Of a DNA stretch of 64,000 nt, positions 1 to 10,936 are shown one piece after another. The DNA lies in NCBI GenBank assembly GCA_947507595.1, contig OX382263.1, positions 36,179,133 to 36,243,132 of the forward strand. The letters run 5' to 3'. The translations under genes were made by a program, and so were the position numbers. This stretch comes from Pyralis farinalis. Lineage: Eukaryota > Arthropoda > Insecta > Lepidoptera > Pyralidae. The notes below the pieces were generated by a model. The model did not search any database and was not told the origin of the DNA. It was given only the letters and a program-made list of their open reading frames with translations. How positions within the stretch are numbered: the stretch's first letter is position 1; each line of letters starts with the position of its first letter.

Positions 1-2
1 TA

Positions 3-1193
3 CTGGCTCTTACTGAATATTTATCTTTAAACATCGATGAAGGTAAAAAATGTATAGCTATCTTTCTTGACTTAGCCAAGGCCTTCGATACGGTTTCGGT
101 CCCAGTCTTACTTAAGAAACTGGAAAATTTAGGTATAAGGGGAGTTCAGCAGCAATTGTTTAAAAGCTATCTAACTGATCGCTCTCAACAAGTGACTGTA
201 GGTACGAACTTTAGTTCTGAAATGTCAATCTCCTATGGGGTTCCCCAGGGAAGCATCTTGGGTCCTACCCTGTTTCTTATATATGTTAACGATATGTGTC
301 TGACTACGTTCACACATGGTAAACTATTGGCATATGCAGATGATACTGCTCTAATGTTTGCGGCAGATACTTGGAACGAGGCCTATGATGCAGCCCAAAA
401 GGGTCTAAATAAGATAACATCGCTACTACAACAAAATATCCTATCACTTAATATTAAAAAGACAAAATATATCTGTTTTTCTATTCGAAATATAGAACCC
501 CTAATAAACATCAATTTGAAAATACACAATTGTAGTAATATATCCAATGACTGCAGCTGCCCTTCACTTGAACATACTACTGACCTGAGGTATCTGGGTG
601 TTACGGTTGACAGTAACCTCTCTTTTAAGAAACATATTGCATCGGTTACAAATAAAGTTCGAAAACTTATAGTTATTTTTAAAAATCTCCGGCAGGTAGT
701 AGCACCTAAGTTATTAAAATCCATTTATTTTGCTCTCTGTCAATCTGTTTGTTCATATTGCATTATTACATGGGGTGGTTCCCCAAAAACTACTTTGAAG
801 CCTTTGGAAGTTGCTCAAAGAGCTATTCTAAAGGTTTCAAATTTTCGACCATTCTTGTACTCAACCAGACTCCTATATCAGGATTGTGAGGTTTTGTCCA
901 TACGCCAGCTACATATACTTACCACAGTACTTAAACAACATGGAGAGTTAAAATTTGATCCAGCACTGACACAGGTACGACAGTCTCACAACATTTGCAA
1001 GCAAAAAATAGTCTTCCGCACCTCCTTCGCCCAGAGATTCTATGGCTTTTTAGGTCCCTACTTATACAGCAAAATTAACAAACAAATTTCGATATACAAA
1101 GATAATAAATTCCAATGTAAAAGAAAAGTATTAAACTGGCTCCTCACCTTATCATATGATGAGACGGAGAATTTACTAACAATATTAAAATAA
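3..1193 (+). CDS. Non-LTR retrotransposon reverse transcriptase, C-terminal part (partial at window edge)
   Basis: The frame is open from base 3, so the 5' part lies outside the window. It shows an RT core: FLDLAKAFDTV near 70-95, GVPQGSILGPTLF near 238-277, and the catalytic YADD box near 336-347. These are followed by a thumb region with KTKYICF and RYLGVTVDSNLSFKKHI. The C-terminal tail (LYSTRLLYQDCEVLSIRQL) is typical of Jockey/CR1-like APE-type LINEs of Lepidoptera. The product copies its own RNA by target-primed reverse transcription. There is no internal stop over about 397 codons, so this is one of the better preserved LINE fragments here. The exact clade is inferred from general appearance. 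Confidence 0.85.
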   Translation: MALTEYLSLNIDEGKKCIAIFLDLAKAFDTVSVPVLLKKLENLGIRGVQQQLFKSYLTDRSQQVTVGTNFSSEMSISYGVPQGSILGPTLFLIYVNDMCLTTFTHGKLLAYADDTALMFAADTWNEAYDAAQKGLNKITSLLQQNILSLNIKKTKYICFSIRNIEPLININLKIHNCSNISNDCSCPSLEHTTDLRYLGVTVDSNLSFKKHIASVTNKVRKLIVIFKNLRQVVAPKLLKSIYFALCQSVCSYCIITWGGSPKTTLKPLEVAQRAILKVSNFRPFLYSTRLLYQDCEVLSIRQLHILTTVLKQHGELKFDPALTQVRQSHNICKQKIVFRTSFAQRFYGFLGPYLYSKINKQISIYKDNKFQCKRKVLNWLLTLSYDETENLLTILK

Positions 1194-1750
1194 AACACAA
1201 ATCAGAATATTTTACATATTATTTATTTCATGTTTCCCCTGCACAATACTTACATATTAAACACACGGAACTTTCAGCACGTCTCAGAACAGATCACACC
1301 TCAAATACATCCTTGCACACGCACTTACACACTCTCATACTTAGGCACATACACAGTATTTTATATATATATATTATGTGGTGCAGTAACGACGTTATAC
1401 GATTTACATGATGTTGTATCGTCTTTATTACTGTTACGGGTACTGACACACATGCTCACGCACCTTCTCATACATACACAAGATGTTATGTTATTATAAT
1501 ATATCTCCTTTTCAACCCGGTCTTTTGTTATCATTTATTAATATTATTACGATACGTATAAAATTTTGTACTTTCGCTCTTATATTGCTACAATACAGAT
1601 TCCAGAGAGAGCCTGGAGCTCTGTAGTACAGGTTTCACACCTAGTTCAGACTCCAGACTCTCACAAGGACTACTTAATTATGACTCTAAACCTACTTGTA
1701 AGTACCAAAATTGTGTAACCTTGTGAGAAGTAAATAAAGCATATTATAAT
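1194..1750 (+). other. Probable 3' UTR of the preceding LINE
   Basis: AC-rich non-coding sequence with CACACA and TACACACTC runs follows the RT stop and ends near an AATAAA (about 1733). The decayed LINE at 43.5-46.9 kb has a similarly AC-rich 3' UTR. I see no separate gene here. Confidence 0.45.
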
Positions 1751-1796
1751 ACTTCGCCAGAATTGCAATATGGCGCCAGCATTCGGTTGTCGCCCG

Positions 1797-2834
1797 TCAA
1801 TCGCACAGTAACTGGATCTCTCCCAATTCCGATATACCTTCCTTTGAACACATTGGATTCTGATGAAATCTGTCTATCCGTTCCCTATACCGTCGAATAT
1901 GGTTTGCCCATGCATAAACTTTCTGCTTCAGGAAGTCTATGCGCTCTGTGATTCCCTGCATATAATCCTGAGCCCTAATATTGGTACCAGAAAATGCTTG
2001 GTGCACAAAGCGCATAACTCTTGGGCGATTATTACCCGACCTGAAACAGATTAGCTTGCCGATAAGGGTCCTAGCTGCATTGACACGTCACTCGATTCTC
2101 GCCTGCCATGCTGGTATATCGACAGCTAGTCGCGTGGCTCGGTCACAATTTGAGAACTTGACTAAAGCCACACGACAATCCGCTATGTCTGCACAGTACA
2201 GAATCGAGTGAGTATCAGCCAGATCCTGTCTAGTTCCCAAATAAGGGTCCAGCAAGAGATCTAGGGCTCCCACAAGCATCATATTTCGCTTATAAATGGG
2301 TAAACGAGGTAGACGTGGTCTTTGGTTAATCGGGATAAACCGATATTCAAGAATCGCTTCATATCCAATCCAAGGTGTACTTACGTTTATGTTTACAAAA
2401 TCGTCATGCACCGGCTCATCATCCGCCTGCAACGGTGACGAATGCAATGTTATATTCGGCATCGCGGCAGTAAGGGGTGGGCTTGCCTCGGCGATTGTGT
2501 AAACAGGTTGCGCTTCTCAACGTAGCCGCTCAAGTGTAGGCTCATCTAACATTTGACAACGTTGGATGACCCTCACCTGATCCGATAGACGTTGAGCTGA
2601 AACGGTGACAGTTGGTTTAAGCACCTGAAACAAAGAAAGCATCCTAGCACGATACGCACTGAGATTAGTCCCCCCGTCTGTTGCCCCAAAGTAGGCGCGC
2701 ATGACGTTGTCGTTGATTGAATTAGTCCACCTCATGCGTCGCACTACACCACCGGTAGCGGGGGCCCGTCTCGAGGCAGGGTGCCTCGACGACCCTAAGC
2801 TGGCCGGCAGTGGGGGCCGTCCTCTACGTCACGC
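1797..2834 (-). pseudogene. N-terminal part of an RLE-type (R2/R4-like) non-LTR retrotransposon ORF
   Basis: One minus-strand frame carries recognisable segments interrupted by in-frame stops at 2517-2519 and 2088-2090. From the N-terminus it shows RRMRWTNSINDNVMRAYFG, then SDQVRVIQR, then a central block with RVMRFVHQAF and ITERIDFLKQKVYAWANHI. I recognise these as the region ahead of the RT in a family of restriction-like-endonuclease LINEs common in Lepidoptera. The RT and endonuclease are absent. The GC-rich upstream 2760-2900 is probably the start of the same element. A tail of the same kind of element lies at 54691-55385. Two internal stops make it non-functional. Confidence 0.6.
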
Positions 2835-2899
2835 AGGTCTTAGCGGCGACGGGGGCGGCGGTAGCCCGCCCTCATCGCTCGACACATTGGAGGTCGGAG

Positions 2900-3300
2900 G
2901 TGTCTTTTTTTATTTTATTTTGTTAGTAAAACCAACAGTACAAATAACAATTATAGCATCAATTAACATAACTTATTCGACCAATTAAAGGTTTTCACTT
3001 ACATGCAATATTTTGTATATAATAAAGTGAACAACATTAAACAAAGTGCAATGTACAATCAGTTTATTATGAACTAATATAAACATGCATTATGTTATAC
3101 ATATTCAAGTTGTCTAGTCAACAACCGCCTTACCGACGCACAACTCGAATTGAATAGATCAAAGTTAAGCGCAGCCGCAGCCGCATTAAATAACCTACCC
3201 GCACGACACATGAAGGAATCTTGTCGATAGTTAGTGTCAGCAAAAGGCAAAGAGACCCATCTCTTTGCCTTTTACTAACACTAACTATCGACATGACATA
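2900..3300. other. AT-rich stretch with no gene
   Basis: No coding region is supported. The only structure is the long hairpin listed separately at 3222-3293. The short open frame on the minus strand here is produced by that inverted repeat. Confidence 0.5.
3222..3293. repeat. Inverted repeat (34-bp arms, 4-bp loop)
   Basis: Left arm 3222-3255 (TGTCGATAGTTAGTG...AGAGA) and right arm 3260-3293 are reverse complements with about two mismatches, separated by CCCA. It could be a small foldback element or the scar of an inverted duplication. Confidence 0.8.
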
Positions 3301-3309
3301 ACGTCGACT

Positions 3310-5340
3310 AGATCTAATAGGCACTCTCAGTGATATTTTTGATAACAGCTCCGGACAATCTATGATGTTATTAGTTATCTTGAGAAGAAATGTTATATCC
3401 GCAATTTCACGACGTTTATCTAATGGTAGAAGGTGGTGTTTAATGCAAACGTGATGATAATCAGCACTACTGTATCGCTGATTAGTCCGATAACATAAAA
3501 ATCGAATGAACTTTTTTGAATATTCACTAAACGGTTAACATAGATCTTATATCTACCTATACCTGTGACGCATATTCTAAGTTACTACGTACTAGAGCGC
3601 AGTATAGAATTTTCAATGTTTTAGCTATTTTAAAATCTTTAGAACTACGCATCGAGAACCCGAGAGCTTTAGACGCCTTGGAGATAATATTATCAATGTG
3701 TGAGTTGAAAACCAATTTAGTCGTGTGTAACACCGAGATACTTAATTTTCAAATTTCTACTCAACTGCTGACCTTTTAATTTATAATTGTAAATCACAAT
3801 ATTCTTTTTACGCGTGAATGTGACGACCGAATATTTTGCCGGATTTAAATTCAGGCGATTAGCTACACAATAAGTTTCCAGTCTAGAGAGATCAGATTGG
3901 AGACAATGTGGTGGAAGCTGTTACATTATTATAGTTCATAATACTCGGCAATACCCAAGTATTCGATCTGGTTTTCATGTAAGCCCAAAATTTTTTGGAT
4001 TATGTTCGATAGAATTCTCAACAGTGGCTATATATTGTAAATAACAAGAAGTTTCTAATGATTTGGCACGTTCACGTAATAATTTATAAGTTGCAAAGTC
4101 GGATAAATTATTACATTTTTTAAATTTCCTATAATACTTATATTTTTCATTCCATAGTTTTTTTAAAGCCGGCGAATACCAAGCCAGGTAGGAATCGCGG
4201 ATTACCGTTCTAGCTGGGGCATGTTTATCAATAATATCATTAACACAACTATAAAAATATTCCACGGCATCTTCTAGTGACCGCGCAGACAATTCCGTTT
4301 CCTACTGAATGTCATCTATAGATCTATTAATTATCTCATAATCACATTCATTAAACATCAAACGCGTGAACGGCTGTGGTTTTAAATATTGTAATTGAGC
4401 AAAACTGTCAGAGATACAAAGAGCCTTATGGTGGGGGTCAATTGGGATGAGTGGATCAAGACGTTCACTTACGGTGACGTCATAATCACTGCAAAGAACC
4501 AAATCCAATGTCCTATCAAATGCATTGTAATTTCTATTGTGTTGCTTAAACCCAAGTGTATTAATTTCGTCAATAAAGTTCGTTTCATCAATAGACAACG
4601 AATCAGTCGAAATGGGCGAGTCCAAAGATGATGGCCACACTATGGAACTCATGTTAAAGTCACCAACGATTAAATATTTATCATTTGGATTTTGCATTAC
4701 AATCTGGTTCAGCTTACTTAGGTTATTAATCAGTTGCTGAGAAAACGCAAGCCCACGATTTTGTTTACATAAATACAACACACATATATGTAATCGGAAG
4801 GTAGGATGCTTATTAGAATTGTCAAAACTTAATACTAACCACAAGTCTTCGGCACTAGTGACCCGTCGAGGAATAGTCCCGATCTCTTCGCCAAACCATA
4901 TACCGGTTGTCAAAAAGTTCACCATTTATCACACCATCCGTCAACCACGTCACACAAATTCGTCGTCGTCGGACAAATTACACAGCGCCACCTAGCCCCA
5001 AAGTAAGCGAAGCTTGTGTTATGGGTACTAGACAACTGATAAACATACGTAAATACATTTTTTTTTGTAAATACATACTTAACATACATAGAAAATACCC
5101 AGACCAAGACAAACAGACATGTTCATGCACACAAATGTTTGTACTGTGTGGGAATCGAACCCACGAGCGTTGGTGTCAAAGTAGTGTAACAACGCGTTTC
5201 ACCACTGCGCCACCGAGCTCGTCAAAAATAATTAGATCATAATTAGAAAAACATAAATTTCTAAAGAAAGCGTCAGTTTTTGTCCTTAATCCATTTTGAT
5301 GATAGACGTTTAATTCTGTTACGTTCTTATCATTATCCAT
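3310..5340 (-). pseudogene. Non-LTR retrotransposon ORF2 (APE endonuclease + RT remnant), split by a SINE
   Basis: Reading on the minus strand, the ORF begins at ATG 5340-5338 with MDNDKNVTELNVYHQNGLRT, an APE-endonuclease start. It is interrupted by the SINE at 4978-5225 and resumes with TWLTDGVINGELFDNRY. The endonuclease continues through YLIVGDFNMSSIVW and RTLDLVLCS (4302-4925). The post-endonuclease linker (WYSPALKKLWNEKYKYYRKF) is at 3975-4292. The sequence then jumps from KNFWAYMK to the RT thumb region (NRLNLNPAKYSVV, FNSHIDNIISKASKALGFSM, about 3620-3900), so the catalytic RT core including YADD is deleted. It is a dead Jockey-like copy with stops and frameshifts. Confidence 0.8.
4978..5225 (-). 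mobile_element. tRNA-derived SINE, copy 1
   Basis: On the minus strand the 5' end reads GAGCTCGGTGGCGCAGTGGT (box A-like). About 40 bp later comes CGTGGGTTCGATTCCCACAC (box B-like), as expected of an internal pol III promoter inherited from a tRNA. The body and tail (GGGTATTTTCTATG..., ending CTAGGTGGCGCTG) are shared with the copy at 7678-7885. It is inserted in the endonuclease domain of the LINE ORF2 around it. Confidence 0.85.
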
Positions 5341-5459
5341 TCGTGTAAAAAGAAAATAAAAACAGATTAAAAGTTAAATAACTAATAAGAAAATAATATC
5401 TACTATTCGACAAAATCAAATAAACATTTCTACTAAACAATTGAATGCAGGCGGTTAAA

Positions 5460-5909
5460 ATAAAAAATCGGTCAAGTGCGAGTCGGACTCGCGCACGAAG
5501 GGTTCCGTACCATTATCTATAAAAACGGCAAAAAAAACACGTTTGTTCTATGGCAGCCCCCTTAAATATTTGTTTTATTTTAATTTAATTATTTATTATT
5601 AAAGTGAATATATAACTAAATATTCTGTGAATATTTCAAACGTCTACCTGTTGCCGTTATCAATATCGAGCATAAAAATCACGTTTGTTGTATGGGAGCC
5701 CCCTTAAATATTTATGTTATTCTATTTTTTAGTATTTGTTGTTATAGCGGCAACAGAGATCAACAACAATCATCTGTGAAAATTTCAACTGTCTAACTAT
5801 CACGGTTCGTGAGATACAGCCTGGTGACAGACGGACGGACGGACGGACAGCGAAGTCTCAGTAATAGGGTTCCATTTTACCCTTTGGGTACGGATCCCTA
5901 AAAATAATA
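5460..5909 (+). repeat. Lepidopteran interspersed repeat, copy 1 (GGTTCCGTACC family)
   Basis: It starts AAATCGGTCAAGTGCGAGTC and ends GGGTACGGATCCCTAAAAA, with a (GACG)n tract near 5831. The body contains two related blocks, each with CACGTTTGTTNTATGG followed by CCCCCTTAAATATTT. The same family occurs at 22974-23418 (reverse), 41873-42326, 42327-42613 and 55807-56216. No protein is encoded. I recognise it as very common in Lepidoptera but do not assign a family name. Confidence 0.8.
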
Positions 5910-6280
5910 AAATACACGCGATAATAAGCATGTGCAGGTAAGTAAAAGTGCGTGCGGGCGAGTACACAATAATCAGCGGTCAATATTAAATGAATATGCG
6001 TAAATGAGACAAATAGCAATTTGGTAGTTAGTTTGGTAAACATTTGGTTGCAATGAATTGTAAGCGCATAAGCACGTATGAGAAGTAAATACATTAATAC
6101 ATCATCCAGCAAAAATTAGTTATAGGAACAATATTTAAAAGTTGAAAAATATATATAAGCAAGTAAACAACATAATATGAAACATATTACATTAACTTGT
6201 TTAAATCATTTTCGTTTCGTATTATTAGAACTTGTGATGCATCATTCTTGCGCAAATGTATTTTGGGAAATTTAACCCAG
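5910..6280. other. No gene seen
   Basis: AT-rich sequence between the interspersed repeat and the LINE ORF1 remnant. No conserved protein, repeat pair or splice pattern was recognised. Confidence 0.4.
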
Positions 6281-6288
6281 ACGTACTG

Positions 6289-6800
6289 CTAATCCTTAGA
6301 TTTGGCCAAGGCCTTGGTTTTCGTCAATAACGCCTTCATGTCAGGTGACAGGTCATTAACAAATATCCGACTTTGGTTGCTATCGTAGCCGATTTCGCCG
6401 GCCAGGACGGTCTTCTTGGCACGAGCGGCAGCTATAAAGCCCTCTTTTGCGTATCTATTTAAGAAAGACACAACAATACCTTTTTTTTGGAATTCGTTAT
6501 TGGTACCCTGGCAATGTAATTAATTTGAGACTTATTAACATTATAACCGACTTTACTTCCGATGGAATCAATAATAGGATATAGATTTTCGTTATTCTTA
6601 TGAGGCACTCCCTTTATCTCCACATTACTAAGTCTACTCCATTGATCTCTAACACGTATTTCACTGCTGAGCCTAGCAATTTCGTTTTCTGCTCTCAATA
6701 AGCTCTCCTGTGCACGATATAATTCAGGAAGTCTTTGTTCTACAACAACAAGTTTTACAACAACAATAAGTTTAAAAATAACGGAAATTACTGCGCGCAA
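6289..6800 (-). pseudogene. LINE ORF1-like (coiled coil + nucleic-acid chaperone domain) remnant
   Basis: The minus-strand segment starts with a heptad-like stretch (AENEIARLSSEIRVRDQWSR). It continues SNVEIKGVPHKNNENLY, then after a one-base frameshift near the A8 run (about 6480) reads FLNRYAKEGFIAAARAKK and IFVNDLSPDMKALLTKTKAL. This order of coiled coil, NVEIxGVP and LSPxxKxL matches ORF1 proteins of insect non-LTR retrotransposons, which coat element RNA. The N-terminal zinc-finger part and ORF2 are missing here. Confidence 0.7.
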
Positions 6801-6839
6801 GAATGAGACAATAAAAATAATACAACAATCACTAATTAT

Positions 6840-7200
6840 TTAAATACAAAAGAGACCCATTACGCAAAACAGTAATTTGACTTGAAATAATTAATAAATT
6901 ACTCGTGTATAGTTCTATACAAAACAGAAATATTTCAAAATATGGCAGTATTGAATAATAAAACATAATTGCGCTTACCTCAATTTTTATACAAAACGGT
7001 CGCTTTTCAAAATGTGGCTCTTTTATTTATAAATATTTTATGCAAAACGGTCGCTTTTCGCAATGTGGCCCTTTTGCTCATTAATATGAAGCCGAACACA
7101 TTAAAATAATCAGTCACTTTTTGAAATGTGGCCCTCTTTCACAAAACAAACGTGCGTTCGCGCTGGTAATCAGGTTGCAATTAAGAAAGTGGCCGTTTTG
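6840..7200. repeat. Degenerate short tandem repeat (CAAAACGGTCGCTTTTC... units)
   Basis: Variants of CAAAACGGTCGCTTTTCAAA followed by ATGTGGCTCTTT recur at about 6917, 6988, 7040 and 7109, with an earlier weaker copy near 6845. Spacing is 50-70 bp. No gene is present in the stretch. Confidence 0.55.
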
Positions 7201-7677
7201 CAATTAAGTTAGTCACCAAACCGCGCCAATGCCAAAAAGGCACTAAAATTTTTCACGGAACGTCATGCGTCAACAACAAGTTTTTTTATTATTTATTATT
7301 ATTAAGACGTCAGCATCATCACGTGATTGTCTTGTAGAAATACCAACTTTTTCGAACTTCTCAATAAGCATTTCAATTAATTTTCTTTTGTTAAATCGAT
7401 TAGATAAGAATTTTTCTAGACTGATAGGAACTTCCATCGATTCATTAAAGTGCATTTCACAAAATGTAGATACGACAGCGGTTCGTTGTTCCATCGCTTT
7501 GATATATTTACTGGTATCAGAGTAACCATCAAAAATGACAACAAAAAAATGATATATGAAATATATAATTTTTTTGCCATACGACACGATGCATAAGAAA
7601 TCCACTATCGATTATGTATGTTGCATTATATTATCACAAACTACTTGATAATTCTTTTTTTAATTTTTTTTTTAATT

Positions 7678-7885
7678 GCACAGCGTTATCTAGCCCCCAA
7701 AGTAAGCGAAGCTAGTGTTATAGGTACTAGACAACTGATAAACATACGTAAATACGTTTTTTTTGTAAATACATACTTATTATACATAAAAAATACCCAG
7801 ACCAAGACAAACAGACATGTTCATGCACACAAATGTTAGCCTTGTGTGGGAATCGAACCCACGACCGCCACCGAGATCGTCAGTC
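7678..7885 (-). mobile_element. tRNA-derived SINE, copy 2 (box A-B spacer deleted)
   Basis: It has the same tail and body as copy 1 (CCCCAAAGTAAGCGAAGC, ACAAACAGACATGTTCATGC) and the same GTGTGGGAATCGAACCCACG box-B core. The roughly 40 bp between box B and the CGCCACCGAG end is missing. It sits inside the decayed gene at 7265-10850, between FEPITD and TYIIDSGF. Confidence 0.8.
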
Positions 7886-8493
7886 AGTAATTGGCTCGAA
7901 GTAATTGTATATTTTTGACTTTTGAGTTTTTCTCATGCCAACATTATCAAATAGTGCTGTTGGGTATGGACTTAATCGTACTGTAAATATTCACAAAGAT
8001 TTTCCTCGAATTGTTTATTTAAACTAATTCGTTGAAATAGCAATAGATCGATCGTTACCTTGCAGTCATGAACCATGATAGAAGTGTTTACTGATGATAA
8101 TGGAAGAACTCTTTCAGAGCGTTTTAATTTAATTTCGTTGAATATTACTCCTATATTTTTTTTAATTGACTGCAGAACATTTTCTTTGGCATTATAACAG
8201 TTGATTTTATTATTGCCAACAATTCCTGTTGATACAGAAACTACTTGATTGCCATTTGAAAAAGGATTATGCAAAGCATAACCACTCTACAAGTTTTTTA
8301 ATGTCAGTATTATCTCTTTCAATGCGTGAATCTCTTGAGTGTACATGTTGATCTGCGGTATCAAATGAAAAGTCGCAAAATTTTACAATTTCTTCACAAA
8401 TTGCATTTGTTGCATGCATGCCATATATCCACTTAGATAAGACGCTTTCATGAGTACTCCTTCCTCGAGAAACTCCTCCTTCGGTTTTCATAG

Positions 8494-9362
8494 TGTTACG
8501 TTCCGTAGTAGGAAATAAAATTCCAGGAACGCTTAACAAACTTTATTTATGTAGGTACTAGAGGGTCGTGTCAGTTACGGACCGTCTAACTTTGCTCCGC
8601 AGTAGGATACTTCCTTGGCATGAGGTGCGCTAGGAAGGCTCTGGCACGAAGTACGCAAAGGAGGCTCAGGATTAGCGCAGCGGCAAGGGTCTTCGGGAAT
8701 TCGCACGCGAAGCGTCGACGTCGTCGTCGACCCAATCGTTTTAATAATGTTCGAACCGGAACCTTGAACCCTGGAATCATGATATCCTGTCATGTAATAG
8801 CTGTTCAAACTCCATCTAACTTCATGTCCCCGAGCCTCATAAAAAAATATCTAAAAGCAGAAGGCGAAGTGGAGTGTAATATCTAAAACGGAGTTTACAG
8901 TCTAAAAGTTTAAGCAGCATAACTAACAAATTTCACTTTAATGTGTTTACTATAATATCTATAGCTGAGAACAAATATATTTCTATGTACCTACGATACT
9001 AATTATAATATAAAAAAAACTGTTCACACTCACCCGAGTAGGGGTTCAATCCTTATAATAATAATAAACAATATAAAGCAGGCACTAATTGCTCAAAAGG
9101 ATTAATAAATTAGAACTATATAGCCGCGTTTTTATTTCGCGGTAAACAACCAGTACATGGCGATGCATTCACCAACATCGGGCGTCTCCGCCCGCAATGC
9201 ATCGGCACCGCGACGCGCCCGGCTCGGCGGCAAAACCAGTATTTGCGATTTAGCGATCCGCGCCGGCGTCCGTACGGAAAAGGAAACCTTTATTAATATT
9301 TATTATTTGTATTACTATTATTATTTATGTATATTTTATTAAAATTACGTTGTAACGTTACA
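8494..9362. mobile_element. Solo LTR (869 bp) with ATAG target-site duplication
   Basis: The insertion begins TGTTACGTTCCG and ends GTAACGTTACA, forming the short TG...CA inverted ends of an LTR. It is flanked by ATAG at 8490-8493 and at 9363-9366. Removing the element and one ATAG rejoins the interrupted coding sequence (TIEQI...MKTEGG) apart from a one-base shift, which confirms the boundaries. A 4-bp duplication fits a gypsy-type integrase. There is no internal retroviral coding sequence. Confidence 0.8.
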
Positions 9363-10875
9363 ATAGTCTTCATCATCAAATTTGTTCAATAGTCATGTCG
9401 GTCCAGGTTCCACAGATGAATTTTTCTGTCCTTCTCACTGCAAATGTTTTTGTAAAGTTTATATGGTCTTGGTTATCCATTTTATCTTTCAAAGCTATCA
9501 TATCTTACAAGTGTAAATGTGCAGATTTAGCATACAGGATATGACCACATGCAGGAAAATATGGAAGCATTCGCTGAACACTTGTAAGATGATCATTCCA
9601 AAACCCTAGTCTCTCAGCACGAATGAAATCATTTGCTATTGATATCATTTCAATGTATTGTAGCCATAACTGAGCAGTAGGTCCATTGTTTTTCAATTTA
9701 GCTACTTCGTCATTAAATAACTGTATTACTCCGTTCAAAACATCTTCAGATTCTTCAATATTATCATATGAAATCGTCCCTCTCATAATATCCATGATGT
9801 AACCATCCAAAAACTCCTGCAGATTTTGTTCGATAATTTATCATAAATAAGCTTCATTAGTGCAACTCTAACAAGTCCATGTTCTCTTATAATTCTTGCA
9901 AAAGCATGGCTATCTAACATTTTGTCTACTGAATTTGGAGCATAAATAACACTAAGAGCTTCCTGGAGTCCACTTCCTTCCATTATATATCCTATAGATC
10001 CAAGAAACGACATAAGCCTATGAAAACTACCTAGTCTTACAATAACATTGGATATATTAGATTGAACATCAGCAACAGCTACAATTAATTGCACGAGCTT
10101 TATAGTAAAGTGGCTGATCAAAAGTAATGATGCAACAATTTTGTCCATGTGATTTGGCACTACGTACTGCATAATCTAATGTGGTGTAAATTGTATCTTT
10201 ATTACTTGCAGGATGATGAATAAAGTCGTCTAAAACTTATGGTCGATGTTGTAAAGTCTTTATTATTTTTTGTTAGCTTCTCTAAAAATCCATTCCACCC
10301 TGGTAGACCGTTGACATCTCTCCACTTTGCGTATGCCCACAATAAGTCGACCTTACTACAAATTGCTTCATTTAAAATAACATTGTCATCGATTTCTTCA
10401 TCTATAATCTTACTCATTCCAGCTACTTCATTATTTTCGTAAGTTAAAAAAGGTACATGTGAAACTGCAGTTAAATCCTCAGCGTTTGGTTTACTCTTAC
10501 ATTTCACGATGGGCAGCTACAACAGCGTTACTTGGAGAAATGATTTTTATTACACCCATTATATGCACAGTATTATGCCCATCAATGGTGGAAACATTAA
10601 TATCTGCAGCCTGCAGCATACTGTAAAATTACATCAGGCTGTGAAAGAATACGAGGTTGAGGATGATAATAAACAGTTGACACTTCATACGTCACAGCAT
10701 CGCTATATGGAGCACAAAATTCAAAACTTGACAAAACAAATAGTAATCTTTTTGAGGCATATCTTCTATGAAGGAATACAGAAAGTAGCAGCTGTGACGA
10801 AAACGATCGTGGACGCATTATACACATTATAACATGAGCTATGGCTGTAGATTTTGCTTAAATTTTTTTTGTTTG

Positions 10876-10936
10876 GCCTTTTTTATTCTTCACAAGAGGC
10901 TCCTCTTGTGAGTCTCTTGTGAAGAATAAAAAAGGC
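10876..10936. repeat. Perfect 23-bp-arm hairpin
   Basis: GCCTTTTTTATTCTTCACAA... at 10876-10898 is the exact reverse complement of 10914-10936, with a 15-bp loop. The region 10850-11150 is otherwise non-coding. Confidence 0.85.

Larger units (their letters stand above)
7265..10850 (-). pseudogene. Decayed member of a large uncharacterised multi-copy arthropod protein family
   Basis: Pieces read in order on the minus strand: RPRSFSSQLLLSVFLHRRYA (about 10800), NVSTIDGHN (10590), KVDLLWAYAKWRDVNGLPGW (10202-10507), CCIITFDQPLYYKARAI (about 10090), VRLGSFHRLMSFLGSIGYIM (about 10010) and RMLPYFPACGHILYAKSAHL (9505-9600). It continues GTWTDMTIEQ (about 9375), KTEGGVSRGRSTHESVLSKW (8430-8490), KRSERVLPLSSVNTSI (about 8090), FDNVGMRKTQK (about 7930), TYIIDSGFLMHRVVW (about 7600), VVIFDGYSDTSKYIKAMEQR and DADVLII (7280). 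I recognise the order from a family of about 1000-residue proteins; its C-terminal half looks PIN/FEN-like (inference). Several frameshifts, a solo LTR and a SINE interrupt it. Confidence 0.7.

Noticed and set aside
5140..5222. A true tRNA gene
   Set aside because: Boxes A and B are present, but the sequence cannot form a full cloverleaf and the unit recurs with a SINE body.
8575..8886. ORFs on both strands in 8.6-8.9 kb as genes
   Set aside because: They fall within the solo LTR and show no conserved domain.
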